DNA from: Cristatella mucedo
Lineage: Eukaryota > Bryozoa > Phylactolaemata > Cristatellidae
Assembly (NCBI GenBank): GCA_009760855.2
Contig: WPIO01000067.1
Coordinates: forward strand, 169,501-233,500
Direction of reading: 5' to 3'
Length of the DNA stretch: 64,000 bases
The notes under the pieces were generated by a model. The model did no database searches, was not told the DNA's origin, and saw only the letters and a list, made by a program, of their open reading frames with translations. The first letter of the stretch is position 1. Every line of letters begins with the position of its first letter. The position numbers and the translations under genes were made by a program. Below are positions 1 through 28,385 of the stretch, piece after piece.

Positions 1-400
1 CTTCAAGTGAGTGACCTTGAGATTGAAGGCGATCCCCGGCTGGATGGGGAGCCAGTGCAGGTCAAAGGTGAGAATTGGTACACTGAGGCAACTGTAGTGT
101 CTGTGGTTATAATTTGGCGATCGCCACGTTCGTGACAGGCAAGCCTAGCTGCCGAGTTTTCCACCAACCGGAAGCAGCTAATTGCTCCTGCCAAAATACC
201 TTCGAGCAGTGAGTTACTGAAGGCTAGACTCGATCTCATAAATACAGGGACCAACCAGAATGTGGTATCCCTGTCTAAGGAAGCCCGAATTTTTCGCAAT
301 TTTTCATTGCTGAAAGTAATAATAATAACAATAATAACAATGCATTTGTATAGCATTCTCAGAGAACTGAATCGCTTTCTAGGCACTTTACAGAGATGCC
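1..400 (-). mobile_element. LINE family A fragments, two in tandem (CR1/L2-like)
   Basis: On the minus strand, 316-400 is the typical family A 3' tail (a copy of AGAGATTAAGTTCTCT followed by a short A/T/C triplet tail). It abuts 1-315, a piece of the reverse-transcriptase C-terminal region with diverged matches to the family words NSAARL and CHER. The body continues off the left edge. Both pieces are diverged and truncated. Confidence 0.75.
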
Positions 401-1380
401 ATAAAGAAAGCGTGACCAAATGATTAGTGGGCAGACACGACTGTCGAAAGGATGCGGTCATCTTGCGAAAGGTAACTTTATAACAGATTGCATGCAGATG
501 CCACGGGAGATGCAGCGGCTCCTGCTGCCCAGCGTCGATCGTGGGCTGCTCCTTGCGGCATAACCCCTCTTCCTTCTCCCTCTTCCTCCTCGCAGCCCCT
601 GGCTACCCGGCCCGGCCCCCCCCCCGGCGAGGTCAGAGGCCAGAGTGCGTGAGAGGCTCCTGTCTCCATCAGAGTAGTGGCTGCTTCAAGTGCTCCTCCA
701 TTGTTGCGTGCCTGTTGACGAGAGCATCCTGCCTTTCTCTCCTTTCCTCTTTGCTCCCAATACCGCTGCCGACAATGCCGACGACCGGCAAAGGCTGTCT
801 GGGTGCTGCTGCACTCTCCTGCAGCTGCAGCCGTGCCGTCCCGATCGTTCTGTTGGTCAGCTAGTGCTGCTGCCTGCCACTGGTGCCTCTTGCTGCCCTC
901 ATCCCTCCCCCCCCCCCCCCCCGTTGCTTGGCCCGGGCCGGGCAATGCCGGGCTTGCCACTGCAACGTTGCACCGAGCCGTTCAGCGAGTGGTGCACTCC
1001 AGCTGAACCACTGAGCAGGCAAGCTCGCCATTATCTCAGCTATGTAGTCTGTCTGATCATGCGATCACGGTCGACTCCTGGCAGCAGCTGTCTGTGGGAG
1101 CGCATCGGTTGGCTGGCCTCGCGCTCTACCTCGAGACAGGCCCGCAATGCCTGCGTGATGCCCGTGTTGCTTAGGTCCTTCTAAAGTCCTGCGAAAATAA
1201 ATGTATATTCTGGGTGCTCTATGGCCATCTGACCTTGCAACTTCCCCATTTCTTGGTCTGCCACAGTGGTTTTTTCCATATTCTATGTAGGTGCAAGAGC
1301 CAAACAATTAAACTGATGCTAACAGCATTAGTTTACTCAATAGCTGATTGTAGATAGCGTTCATATATCCTCGTGTACAC
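401..1380. other. Stretch without a recognised gene, with poly-C run
   Basis: GC-rich unique sequence. Several short open frames exist on both strands, but none reads like a known protein and none has convincing splice sites. It contains a run of 16 C at 907-922. Earlier INSC exons would be expected upstream. The residues that precede exon 1844-2018 in vertebrate INSC (around an LEK-VDG junction) were sought here and not found, so they probably lie left of the window. Confidence 0.5.
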
Positions 1381-1381
1381 A

Positions 1382-1383
<2 letters not shown>

Positions 1384-1451
<68 letters not shown>

Positions 1452-1690
1452 GCACACACACGCACACACGCACACACACACACACACACACATGCACACA
1501 CACATGCACACACACATGCACACACACATGCACACACACATGCGCACACACATGCGCACACACATGCGCACACACATGCGCACACACATGCGCACACACA
1601 TGCACACACACACGCCCATGCACACACGCCCATGCACACACGCCCATGCACACACGCCCATGCATACAAACACGCCTATGCACACCTAAA
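1384..1690. repeat. CA microsatellite grading into 10-bp and 12-bp minisatellites
   Basis: A (CA)n run from 1384 to about 1488 passes into about 12 copies of a decamer CACACACATG, with a run of GC-containing variants in the middle. This is followed by about four copies of a 12-mer CACACGCCCATG and ends near 1690. The changes look like successive expansions of single variant units. It lies in the intron immediately upstream of the first INSC exon in the window. Confidence 0.95.
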
Positions 1691-1843
1691 TTTAGTCACC
1701 TGCTGCCGAAGAGCCAGAGCTGCTGGCAATAGGCGGTGCTCACGCCATGCGTACCTCTCGCGCCGACCCGCTTGCTGTCGCCGCTTTGCATGGCTTGGCT
1801 ACCTCTGGCAGCCGTTAGAAGCAGGCGCCATCTTTTGTCGCAG

Positions 1844-18005
<16,162 letters not shown>

Positions 18006-19387
18006 GGACGACAGTGGCAGCGACGGCTTGCATGGCCATGGCTCGCCTGCTGGGGGGGGGGGGCAGGCAGGCAACTGGCAGCCTCGAGTTGGCCACGTCC
18101 GAGCTGCCACAAGTCATCAGAAGAACCGCTTTGCCACGAGTTCGCAGCGATGCCGAAACAAGCGGGTGGTGGAGGTTGAGAGCCGCCCGATCGCCTGAGG
18201 CGTCTGCTACGACAGCGAGAGAGCCGGGTTGGGTCGAGGGGCGGCGCCCCGCGGCAGCCGCGTCGTTCATTTAGCAGAGCCGCCGAGAGCTGTCGATGCA
18301 GTCAATCCGAGGCACTAGGCATGCTTATCCAATCGAATCGCAGTTGTGCTCGATGGGCGTTCCTAGATGCAGCAGTTTTGATGGAGCCCTTCGAAGCTAC
18401 CGGTTTCGGCCGTGGCCGAGACCGAGTTTCGACGCTGGGCCAAGCTAGCCGCTACTCTGAAGATATCGTCCTCGTCCTGGCTTGACGTTCCAGCGACGGC
18501 GTCCACATTTTGTTATGTGCTGTTATGTACGCTCGTAGCATTTTTGTAATCGTTTTATGCAGACAAGATGTTTTAGCTACGTTTAGCCGGCTCGCCGCTT
18601 TGTGTAGACCTCGATCTGTTTATAGTGGTTCTCGCGATGAAAAGAAGAATTTGCAGTTTTTTGCTTTTATTTACCTTCTGTGCCTTGCGGAAGCCGATGC
18701 GTGTTTGTACTCGTGCGCCTCTCCAATTTATAGGTGCACGTGTTAACGCAAATACACGCTTCGTGTTCATGACTTCGCAGAAATAATGCAGCATTTCTCA
18801 TCCAAGTTTATCCGGAGACTTCCGAAGAAGTCAGATTGCAGTTTTTACACTGGCCATATTACCCTATTCTAAAGTGCTTTCGTTTTTTCAAGCGGCCGTC
18901 TGCATTACGTTAGCCCTCAGAGTAGGTCCTATAAGTGTTTAGTCTGGCGTTTGCTCGTCTAACCCGTTTACGCCCGGCGTGGTGGACCAGCGTTCGTGGG
19001 TGGACCAGCGTGCGAGCACCCCATCGCATCCCCGAAACGTTTCCTTCCGTTCTTTGACTTTGACAGCGGTGCCATGGGGCAATTGGTCCTCTCCCCTCCA
19101 ACAGTGGTGCGGTGAGGTGGGTCGCCAGCGAAGAAATTATCACGCCCTACTATCACTCAAATAAGAAGCCTCAGAGTTTGCGTCGAGTAGACGCTACGCT
19201 TTTGCGCCATGATGATTCACCAATTCCTGGTCTACTCGAAAATCTTGCGGGTCTTGCTTGCTTGCCTTCCTTCCAAGATTAAAACGTTGCAGGTTTTTCG
19301 CACTAGTTGAAAGTCCTGGCTCCACCACTGGGCGGCTTTAGGAATTAGTAATTGGGAATAGGGCTTTGGGAATTACGCTTAGAAATG
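18006..19387 (+). other. INSC 3' flank, no second gene seen
   Basis: Presumed 3' UTR and intergenic DNA. No canonical AATAAA was noticed in the first kilobase; an ATTAAA occurs near 19279. A run of 11 G is at 18051. No repeat family recognised. Confidence 0.4.
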
Positions 19388-19540
19388 ATTAATTTTATCC
19401 TATATATTATTTTATTAATTATTAATTTTATTGTCATTCATTTTTACAATATTTATTATAATTACAATTTAATTATTTATTTTATATATTTATTAATTAT
19501 TAATTTTATTGTTTTATTAATTTTATTTATAAAATTATCC
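19388..19540. repeat. AT-rich island with internal duplication
   Basis: About 150 bp of nearly pure A/T in an otherwise balanced region. The block TTATTAATTATTAATTTTAT occurs twice. No coding or element signature. Confidence 0.8.
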
Positions 19541-19730
19541 GAAGCGAAGCATCGAGCAGCGCGGTAGTTGTGTCCACTAGTAGCTTCTCCGTAGCGTTTT
19601 AGGCATTTTCTTCCGAGCGCGATTTCCCAGATCGTCGAAGCGCTTATTTACTGGATCCGGTGGCTATGCGTGCATCTGCAGCGTCGTTTGCCCAATACGC
19701 TCATTTTTAATGGTGGGACGAACTATGACG

Positions 19731-19746
19731 CACACACACACACACG

Positions 19747-19778
<32 letters not shown>

Positions 19779-19804
19779 CGTACATATACATGTATATTCA
19801 TTTA

Positions 19805-19838
<34 letters not shown>
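19731..19838. repeat. CA/TA compound microsatellite
   Basis: (CA)n passes into (TA)n, then a short GTACATATACATG spacer and a second (TA)n. Confidence 0.95.
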
Positions 19839-20104
19839 AGATAGGGACCGAAGAAACGTGCCGTAGGTAAAATCTTTGCATATCGAGAATTGTATACGAT
19901 AGGCTTTACTCTCATACTTTCTGATGCTGTCACACGTCATTTCCTCCCTACTGTTTGTGGCGTTATTAAATCTACTGACCTCGCGTGGATTTTGAAAGTC
20001 TTCTTGCATACTTTGATTTTCGATTTTTTCCTGACCATGGCTGAGTTCGCATCTTGGAATTTTTTTAATTCAAACCGTCGTAAGTCAGGGGCTGACCGTG
20101 AATG

Positions 20105-20190
20105 CATATGCCGTAAGTACTTAGGAAGAGATTAAGTTCTCTGAGGGTGCTATACAAATGTATCATTGTTATTTTTATTATTATAACTCT
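20105..20190 (+). mobile_element. LINE family A 3' tail fragment
   Basis: Contains AGAGATTAAGTTCTCTGAGG followed by ATACAAATGTATC and ATT-rich triplets; no body sequence. Confidence 0.8.
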
Positions 20191-20889
20191 TGCTCAGTAG
20201 CAACAAGCTTTTGGTAGCGCGTAGTCAACGCCGTATTTCTGGAGAGCAGCCGTGCATAGATATAACACAATCTCTGTGGTGCAGACACAGCGAGGTTGCA
20301 CTGCGAAGCGGTAGCGTCGGCGGCACTCCGCCTAGCGCCAGCGTGCAACGACAGTTGGACTGATGCAAGGCCGTTGGCTGGGATTCGCAGCTACTAACAA
20401 AACGATGTTATATATACACTACCCTCCAAGCGCTTCGACGCACCTGCTACCAGCACACTATTCTACTCAAGCTTAGATCAAGATCAAGTTTAGCACAAGA
20501 TTTAAATTGGATCTAAATACGAAGAGTTTTGTAATTCAGAAAATCTAGAAAAAATAATTAATTAAATAATTAATACCTAGTAAAGGCACCATAATTTTTG
20601 ATAACTTCTCGCAATCACATCAGCATCGACTCCACCGGCTTGCGGCACGTTTCTGGAGGAATTTGCACCCAGAAATCTGTAAATATGTGTATACACATCC
20701 GTACTATACATTTATTTATTACATTTATTATAAATTTGGAAGGAGTAGCAGAGCTCACGCGGCTTCATTTTTGGACACAGCGCCCATAGCAGACTGCTCA
20801 ACATGATCGCTAGCGTCCGTTCATGTTCGTCTGTTCATGTTTATTCACGTCAAATGAAATTTGTGCTTAGATATCTTTCCTGTTACAAG

Positions 20890-21005
20890 TTTCTCCCTAA
20901 AACCTAAATACCAAACCCCAAAACCCAAGTCCTAAGCATGAAATACAAAATCTAACCCTAAAACCACAAACCCTAAAATTTAGAACCCCAAAACACTACA
21001 CCCTG
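20890..21005 (+). repeat. Degenerate CCCTAAA-like array
   Basis: Words such as CCCTAAAACC, AACCCTAAAACC and AACCCTAAAATT recur with interruptions. Same kind of sequence as 13330-13435; both are preceded by a similar CTTAGATAT word within about 100 bp. Confidence 0.4.
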
Positions 21006-21395
21006 GGCTGCAAAGATAGCTCTGAAACGCGATCGTTTTATTAAGCATACGCGGGACAACCGTGTTGAACAGCATGCTAAGGGCATGCTGCCACAGCAGA
21101 AATTGAACTCGCTGTATGCATGAACCGTGCTGAATTAGTAGAGCTGTGCACGTATACGTCGGCACAGAGTGTTAATTTCTAACCTTCATTGTCATGATTG
21201 CAAGTCCACCAGCCAACAGCTCAGTCAAGCAAAAGCACGAGTGTGCAGTAATTTTGGCTGCCGATAGAGGCGCCGACAGCTTTTCGACACACAAAAGGAA
21301 TCGTGTTCTGAACATTCTATAATTAATCGCTTGGCGACACCCGGCTTTAAACGCGATGGAGCACAAAGGCTTCGAAGAAGCGTAGCGAAATTAAA

Positions 21396-21575
21396 AATAA
21401 ATAAATAAAATTCATTCGCAAAGCGCCCTAAGAGAACTTAATCTCCATCCGGGTGCTTCGCGTGTACCGCAGGACTCTAGCTCATGGCCTCGGTCGTCGA
21501 ATGCATTCATTTTGACCTCGTTCGTCAAAGGCGAGCACCTTAAACCCGTGGGTCAAACCAGAGCGGAAAGGGAGA
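21396..21575 (-). mobile_element. SINE family A, diverged copy
   Basis: The minus-strand tail AGAGATTAAGTTCTC type is at 21420-21450. A diverged box-B region (AGCTAGAGTCCTGCGG) and a head ending in GGTTTGACCC follow. A short duplication of GACCTCGTTCGTC-like sequence lies inside. Confidence 0.7.
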
Positions 21576-22734
21576 TAACCACGAAAGCGGCATTATTCTT
21601 CCCACGATCAGCGTGACTGCGTGGAAATAACGCGAATCTTTGATCTCGTGCGCCCTTTGCTCGTGGAAAATTGTAGCCGCCAGCAGAATGAACCCTGACT
21701 TCTCAATTGTGTGCTATGTGCCATAGGCCGCCAGCTCAAGTTAACTCACGCAAAGCTCAGCTTGAAGTGCGATTTTTGCCGGCGACGTTTGCCTTGAGAG
21801 GTCGCTACCCCGTAGCTTCAAAATACAGAGCGTCTGAAGATCGCGGGCCGTGAGACTCTGACAGACGACGCCGGAAAAAGAAGAAAGAGCTTCGTCTCGA
21901 AACCGAGCAGCGATTCCGCAGCGATCAATCAATCAAAGATCGATCTTAGGTCAATCGATCATAGGTCTTGGGCTTGGGTCACTTGATCAAGTGCGCTGCT
22001 ATTATTATTATTATTATAATTATTATTCGACATCCGAGGCGCTCGACGGCGGTGCTTCGGCTGCGGCTTTAAATAGAGAGCGCTCGCTGAACGGCTCGCG
22101 CGAGTGCGGATTCTCTCTTTGAAACGTCCTGGGAGACAGCGGATGCAAGGAGGCTCGCTGTACGCGGCCGCGCTTCCTATGTGGAAAATCGGGGGAGCTC
22201 AAGGTCAAGTACTCTTCACTCGTACGTAATGTGAAATTGCTTTTAGGCGCTTTCGTGACTCATGATGGTGGTAGTGGTGGTAGAGCGCACCGATCCGATC
22301 ACGGGTCTGATCACGGAACTGGTCAGTAGATTTTGGCGTTTCTTTGAGAAAACGAGTCGCTAATTGCTGTTAAACGCATTATTGATTGATGGTGGTTGTG
22401 AATGTGCCTCCAGTCGTATATGTGCGCTGGTCAGAGCGTGAGTGCAGATCATTAAGCTGCTCAATGATTGGTTTGTTTATAGGATACTATTTATATTTAT
22501 ATTATTATTTATAAGAGAATATGTATAATATTTATTAGGATATTTATAGGAGAGTTAGGTTTTTCGCGAAATGTTTTTTGTAGGAACTGAAGGAATGTCT
22601 TCTGAAGGACATTTCTCTTACCGAGCCAGTCTCAGGACACTCCTCCTCGGGTTGTATAGTTTAGTTGTATAATACGAGTTAGGTTAAGTTGAGGAGTACA
22701 AATGAATTAAAAAAATCAAGATAGACTCGGTCTG
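21576..22734. other. Intergenic, no gene recognised
   Basis: Unique-looking DNA with a short ATT-triplet run at 22000-22027 and A/T-rich 22490-22560. Short open frames only. Confidence 0.4.
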
Positions 22735-23885
22735 TTTGTGAAGGACACACCAAAAATGCTGATGTGATTGCCAAGCACAATCTAGGCTTTCACTTCTATG
22801 CGGATGACACTCAGTTGTACCTTTGCTTTGATCCCTCCCAGCCTTCGAGCACCTCAAATTCTCTCAACTCACTTGCTGCATGCATAGATGTCATCCGCAC
22901 ATGGATGGCAGCACATTTTCTAAAACTAAACGATGATAAAACTAACTTACTAGTTATGGACAAACCCAGTGTGATTCAGAGATTGAAAAGGCTGACTCTC
23001 AAAATTGGCTCAGCCAGCATATCTCCTGTCGAATCAGCTCGAAATATAGGTGTCATATTCCAAAGCGACTTCTCGTTAGACGACCACATCAGCTCCACAG
23101 TCAAATCTGCCTATTTTCAACTTCATAACATTGCTAAAATTCGGGCTTGTTTAGATAAAGATACCACGTCTAAGTTGGTCCATGCATTCGTGACATCCTG
23201 TATCAACTTCTGCAACTCACTGCTTACTGGCCTACCGGCATGTGCGATCAGGCGATTGCAGCTGGTGCAAAACTCTGCAGCTAGGCTTGTCTGTCGTGAG
23301 CGTCGCAGTTGCCACATTACTCCACTTCTCGCCGACCTGCACTGGATACCAGTCAAGCAACGGATTGACTTCAAGGTTTTGTCGCTCACTTTTAGGTCCC
23401 CTCATTCTATGGCTCCAGCCTATCTCTCCGATATACTCCCCCATCAGGCCAAGCATCGTACCACCCGCTTTTCGCAATCCAACAGTCTACACATGCCTCG
23501 TACAAACCTCAAATCCTTTGGAGACCGTGCATTTAGTTCGTATGCTCCCAAAGCTTGGAACTCCCTCCCGACTTGTGTCAGAACATCCCCTGACTTGACC
23601 ACATTTAAAAAGAACTTAAAAACACACCTGTTTAGGACAGCATTTAGTGAGTCCCTGTGATTCGTCCTTGGTGTGCTTATGCGTGCTGACACTGTGCATG
23701 CTGCCACTAACCATATTTGCATGCTGACCCTGTGCATGCCACCCCTAACCATGTTATTCATTTTGTTTGTTTATCAAGCATGATATTACTCACCATTCAA
23801 CTTCATTTCCCTTTGCAGCAAATGTAAAGCGCCTAGAAAGAGATTAAGTTCTCTGAGGGCACTTTATCAAGTTCATTATTATTTA
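22735..23885 (+). mobile_element. LINE family A, longest open RT fragment
   Basis: A 298-codon open frame (22764-23660) covers the RT from just before the catalytic [10 protein letters not shown] (about 22797) through [50 protein letters not shown] and LFRTAFSESL. A 3' UTR and the tail AGAGATTAAGTTCTCTGAGG follow. The frame is uninterrupted over this length, so the copy is young relative to others, but it is 5'-truncated inside the RT and lacks the endonuclease and ORF1. Typical of CR1/L2-type LINEs. Confidence 0.93.
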
Positions 23886-24394
23886 TATTATTAATACAAC
23901 TGGAGACAGCTGATTGTGCTGAATTATCAACGGCGACTACTTTTGAAAATGTTACCGCCAAATTCCGGTTTTTGTTGGTATGTTTTCTATCTGCAGGTGC
24001 ATGGAAAGAGAGTTTCCTTATTGCATATTGTCGACCAACATCAAATCTAAAACAGGCATTTTTGAGCGGCAAATATTGCCTCAAAGAGAAACGTGCAATC
24101 TCCACATGGTGTCATTAGCGGTGGCCTCGCCCGTTTTATAAATGGCAGCCGAAAACTTCACGGACGTACACTCACCCACCCACACTTCTCACGCAAGTCA
24201 TTTTGCTGGGCTTCTAGCTAACACAAAGTCTTTTGAAGAACGGGCGCATTGTTAGTACACTCTTAAAGCCTGGAACTCACCGTCGACTGATATCACGAAA
24301 TCTCCTGACTGGACTACATTTAAAAAGAAGCTTAACCCAAAGCCCATTGTATGGTTACTCATGTGAACACTTGCCGCACCGGTTTGCCCCCCCC

Positions 24395-24545
24395 CCCCAG
24401 TGTTTAAGCTGCTTACTTTTAACGACCAAGGTCAAGGTGAAAGCATTCAATGACCCAAGGTCATGGACTCGAGCCCCGTGACATGTGTGAAGCACCTGGG
24501 GAGATCAAGTTCTCTTTGGGCTATATAAAAATGAAATTTATTTAT
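24395..24545 (+). mobile_element. SINE family A, partial copy
   Basis: After a run of 11 C, the sequence shows AGTGTTTAAGCTGCTTACTT, a box-B-like ATGGACTCGAGCCCCGTG, and the tail GAAGCACCTGGGGAGATCAA GTTCTCTTTGGGC. The region upstream (24200-24390) holds pieces of an older LINE C-terminus (WNSP-, FKKKL-like). Confidence 0.65.
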
Positions 24546-24699
24546 TTTGCATGCAATCAGTGATTCAGACATGCCACCTATTCAGCATTTTAAAAATGCT
24601 TAGAAAAGACTTTTAAACACCCTTTGCAAAGTTCTTTAGTATTATCATATTATTATTCTCATTTAATTGATTCCTATAAAGTACTTATGGCTATATTCC

Positions 24700-25205
24700 A
24701 GCTTAAGAATATACTTTACACTTTTATTTTGTTCTACAGCTGTAGCAAGATCATCTATGGACAGACCTACGACTACTATTCTTTGCTGAAGGAGCACCAG
24801 TTTCAGCCTCTTCGTGACCTCAGGTCCTTTGTGGACAATAAATTAACTGTCCCATTCCTCTGTTTAAAGACCGTTGGCGACAGAAGCTTTAGCTCTGCAG
24901 GTCCTAGACTGTGGAACTTGCTTCCACAATTCTTACGCAACTACAACTACTCGCCTACTGCCGGCTATAACACATCCTTTTCAGCGGTCCTGAGCTGCTA
25001 CTTCTATGCTACTCACTACCTCAACTGCTCTCCTGACTCTGCTATGCTTCCCACTTTTTCTTTGTTGCGTGAGACGAAGTCTGTTGGGTACCGAATGCGT
25101 ACCGAAAGCCGCTTAGGCTGTGAGTTCGCTGTACAAAACTCTCCTGCGTAACACCCACATGGTCTTTATGACTTTGTGGATGAGTTAAAGACGGAGATAC
25201 ATTAC
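24700..25205 (+). mobile_element. LINE family B, 3' RT fragment
   Basis: Open frame to the stop after QNSPA at about 25151, reading LRDLRSFVDNKLTVPFL, SAGPRLWNLLPQFLR and SLLRETKSVGYRMRTESRLG. The 3' end is CACATGGTCTTTATGACTTT then GGAGATACATTACATT. The GPRLWN..LP motif marks the C-terminal region of a CR1/Jockey-like LINE distinct from family A. Further copies are at 35668, 46625 and 60781. The upstream 24615-24700 may be older unrelated sequence. Confidence 0.85.
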
Positions 25206-25207
25206 AT

Positions 25208-25640
25208 TAAATTACATTTGATATAGCTCCATTAGAGAACTCAATCTATTTCTATGCACTTTATATCTGCTACAAAGGAAGGACGATCGAGTGGTTAGTG
25301 GTAGAATGCTAGATGAACAACAAGAATAACGTGGTTAGGGTGACATGCACAGGGTCAGTATGCAAGTGTGGTTAGTGGCAGTATGCACAATGTCAGCTTG
25401 CATAAACACATAAAGGAAGAACCGCAGAGACCCGCTAAATGCTGTGATAAGTAGGTGCGTTTTTAGTTTTTTTTTAAATGTGATCAAGTCAGGAGATGTC
25501 ATGACGCAATGCGGAAGTGAGGCTTTTGGAGCATATGAACTGAAGGCTCGGTCTCCAAAGGATTTGAGATTTGTACGAGGTATAGGTAAACATATAAATT
25601 CCGAAAGCGGGTGGTTCGATGCTTAGCCTGGTGGTGGCAC
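25208..25640 (-). mobile_element. LINE family A 3' portion, tail-to-tail with family B
   Basis: The minus-strand 3' tail begins directly at the ACATTACATT tail of the family B copy. The 3' UTR and RT C-terminal coding part run to about 25640 with deletions. Confidence 0.8.
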
Positions 25641-25884
25641 TGCCGGACCGCGACTAAGCACTGAGGTTGAAGGACAATCACCTAAGAGTAGCATAAGGTA
25701 AATGCGGTATCTTTCGCCCGATTGCAGCATCTAGATGCACACCTCGCTGTATTTGCTAGCATGTGACCATCTAGATCCGAATCTGCTGCGGCAGAAAACT
25801 TGCTTCCTGTATTTTGTTGCTAACTGCATAAACTCTCTCCTTGCACACTTACTGAAAGATCATATCTTACCTCCGCGGGTTCTA

Positions 25885-26255
25885 ATAATAAGAATAATAA
25901 TACATTTGTATAGCGTCCTCAGAGAACTAAATCTCTTTCTAGGCAATTTACAGATGCTGTATAGAAAGCATTACCATCATATAGCTGCATCTCTAACAAA
26001 CCATAAATCTCTTGGAGACTTTAGGTCGTAGGCTCTAGAAGCCAGGAGCTCGCCACCGGCTGGCAAAACATCCCTTGACGCGGCGATATATAAAAATGAA
26101 CTTAAAAGTTCATCACAACACCTGCTTCATCCGTGCGATACGTCCTTAAGGTGTTTATACATTTTGGAATATATGTTATTTCTAACCAATTGGCATGCTT
26201 CCTCTCCAGCATATGTAAAGATTTTCGTAGAGCGCCAGACAGGTTTTATTTATTA
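25885..26255. mobile_element. LINE family A tail fragments in both orientations
   Basis: 25885-25970 is a minus-strand tail (AGAGAACTAAATCTCTTTCT). 26050-26255 is a heavily decayed plus-strand C-terminus and 3' UTR (words like FKNELK, then GCATATGTAAAG). Confidence 0.65.
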
Positions 26256-26560
26256 TTAGTAGCTTTTCTAATTGCTTAGATTGCTTTCGTGGTTGGCCAA
26301 GGTATTAAGCTTCTTGAATGGAATTTTCAATCCAAATTTCATGGTTTTCGTAACAATGCGTACACTTCTGTAGGTAGAAACAAGTAATCATCTAGAAATT
26401 AATTTGCGTAGTGACGTATTATCCAAGTGGTCTACATAACGACTGAAGTATTTATGAGAATTAACAGGATGTAGCATTAAAAAACAGCTCATTTCTTTTT
26501 CTTCTCATTACATAATTTTGTTAAGCGTTTGTAATTAGTTAACCTGGATGAAATGGTGAA
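26256..26560. other. Intergenic, nothing recognised
   Basis: A/T-rich unique-looking sequence. Confidence 0.4.
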
Positions 26561-26722
26561 CCGTGATGGCACACTAGGTAAGGTGGTTGCCGTTCACGAC
26601 CTCGGTCCCAAAGTCACGAGTTCGAATCCTGTAGTGGGCGATCCTTTATTGACACTGCAAGCGGTGGTGATAGCCGTAAAGGCTTCTCTGTCGCTATAAA
26701 GAAGAGGCTGCTAGATCAGCTA
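26561..26722 (+). mobile_element. SINE family B, well-preserved copy
   Basis: Head CCGTGATGGCACACTAGGTA (box A), box B CACGAGTTCGAATCCTGTAG, body GGGCGATCCTTTATTGACAC and AAGCGGTGGTGATAGCC, end AGAGGCTGCTAGATCAGCTA. The best reference copy of the family in the window. Confidence 0.85.
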
Positions 26723-27087
26723 GTATGAACCGAAAGTCGATTTATGCAGTCATTCAAAAGCCTTATTACGCATCGATGTATGAGAGTTAAATAAAGAGAA
26801 CAAACATGTCCGCTCAGCTCAGATGCCGAACCTGCGACATCCTCAGCTACGTTTCACGACCTAGTGTCACTTAAGGATTAACGGTTAAGGATTAGCTTAA
26901 GGATTAACGCCCAGAAAGTCAGTTCGGTATGTCTCTTAGGTCAATTAGGGACGTTCGAACTCAACTTTAGAGTTGATGCTGGAGCGAATTGACCAGAACA
27001 AAGCGGTCAGATCCAAAGCCCTGCTCACCAGTTCTGAGCTCTAATCTACTATGAAAATTGTGCACAGCTTCGACGGCTAATAAGGTA
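26723..27087. other. Intergenic, with short tandem block
   Basis: Contains three near-copies of CTTAAGGATTAACG-like sequence at 26871-26911; otherwise nothing recognised. Confidence 0.45.
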
Positions 27088-27250
27088 ATAATAATAATAA
27101 TAATAATAATATTGCACTTGATAAAGCGCCCTCAGAGAACTTAATCTCTTTCTAGGCGCTTTACATTTGCTGCAAAGTGATACGCGATAGAATAGTAAGT
27201 AAAGTCATGCTTGAAAAACAAGCAAAATGAATAAGCATTGACATCGGTGC
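27088..27250 (-). mobile_element. LINE family A 3' tail and UTR fragment
   Basis: ATA/AAT triplets, then AGAGAACTTAATCTCTTTCT, and a UTR variant with GATACGCGATAGAATAGTAA shared almost word for word with the copy at 37832, so both belong to one subfamily. Confidence 0.85.
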
Positions 27251-28164
27251 AGACGTATTGCATGTTGCCATACGGATAGGATGCTTGAGGGTTTAATGCA
27301 CACCGGAAGCAAACAGTCAGGCCCCGATGAGTGCAGAGATGTGGTCAAGAGCTGGCATTCTCTCGAGTGAGTACCGAGGCAATCTCTCCGGTGCAACCCA
27401 ATCCGGACCAAAATGGCTTTGCTACCCATATCTTGAAAGATTGAAACAGCCTCAAAGAATGCACAGCAACGAGACAAACCACAAAAATGTGTGGCAGCTC
27501 TGTCAGACAGCAGGCAATGATTCGCTGCAAGCCGGGAAAACTTGTGACGCCATCTGGTTGACCAGGTTTGGCAGTTGGAGACGCTGGAGCGGAATTAGCT
27601 GCTGAGTAAATGAGTCTGCATTTTTAGATATCTTTAAATGTAGCATGCTAAATATGAGTACTGCGAAGGTATACGCTAATTAATAAAATTTACTGCAAAA
27701 AAATATTATCTGAATGGCGTGTACAGGGTAAGCCTGTAAGTACGGTGGATCCAGCGACGCTTGTAGTAGTCAAGCTTTTTATTGCAGCAAAATCGACTGC
27801 CTTACGGTAGTCCGCAGCACGGCTGCCTACAGTATGCATCACATGTGCGATCATTCAGAAAGGTCCGGAGGATGAGAGTCTGACGCCTGATAGCAAATGG
27901 AGTTTCACCAGAACATAATCAGCGAAGCAACATAAAAAGAGCTTTGTCACATCACGTTTGCCTAAGCTTCGCCGGATCTCTATCAATCATCGAATCGAAT
28001 ACGAGATTCGTCGTCTGGCTCAAAGGTCACTTCCCAAGTCGCTCGCAACAGCCTACCAACACATCTACCAACACAGCTCCTTCAGTTCGCATCGGCACCA
28101 TCCTCTCTGAAGAATGTACTACTCATCTCGATGCCCCTCGAACTTAACTATACTGACATCTTTC
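27251..28164. other. Intergenic, nothing recognised
   Basis: Open frames up to 92 codons without family resemblance. No repeat signature noticed. Confidence 0.4.
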
Positions 28165-28385
28165 GGTGATGGACACGTCAGCTTGAATGCAACTAACGCC
28201 TGGAATTCGCATTCGGCTACGGCCACGATCTGCATTGACTTTGCATCGTTTAAGTGTCAGTTCAAGTCGCATCTGATGTAAGGTAATGCAATATATCTCA
28301 GTCTGTAACTCCACAAAGACTATGTGGGCGTTGCCGAAGCGGCTTTCGGTACGAATTCGGTAGCCAACAGACTTCTAGTCAGTCT
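28165..28385. mobile_element. LINE fragments: plus-strand C-terminus and minus-strand family B end
   Basis: 28165-28280 reads NATNAWNSH.. and FASFKCQFKSHLM on the plus strand, a diverged RT C-terminus. 28288-28385 is the 3' end of a family B copy on the minus strand (TCTGTAACTCCACAAAGACT, GCGGCTTTCGGTACGAATTC). They meet tail to tail. Confidence 0.65.

Noticed and set aside
1030-1190. Possible earlier INSC exon on the plus strand
   Set aside because: A short frame (LAGLALYLETGPQCLRD) looked helical, but it does not match the vertebrate residues that should precede VDGV, and it ends in a stop before a usable donor.
1308-1732. Long Cys-Val, His-Thr and Met-rich open frames over CA repeats (also 2078-2675, 19670-20009, 35421-35706)
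   Set aside because: Pure translation of dinucleotide repeats; open in all frames for trivial reasons.
26561-26640. Functional tRNA gene
   Set aside because: A and B boxes are present, but no cloverleaf closes and the sequence continues into a repeated body; it is a SINE head. The same applies to the other SINE copies.
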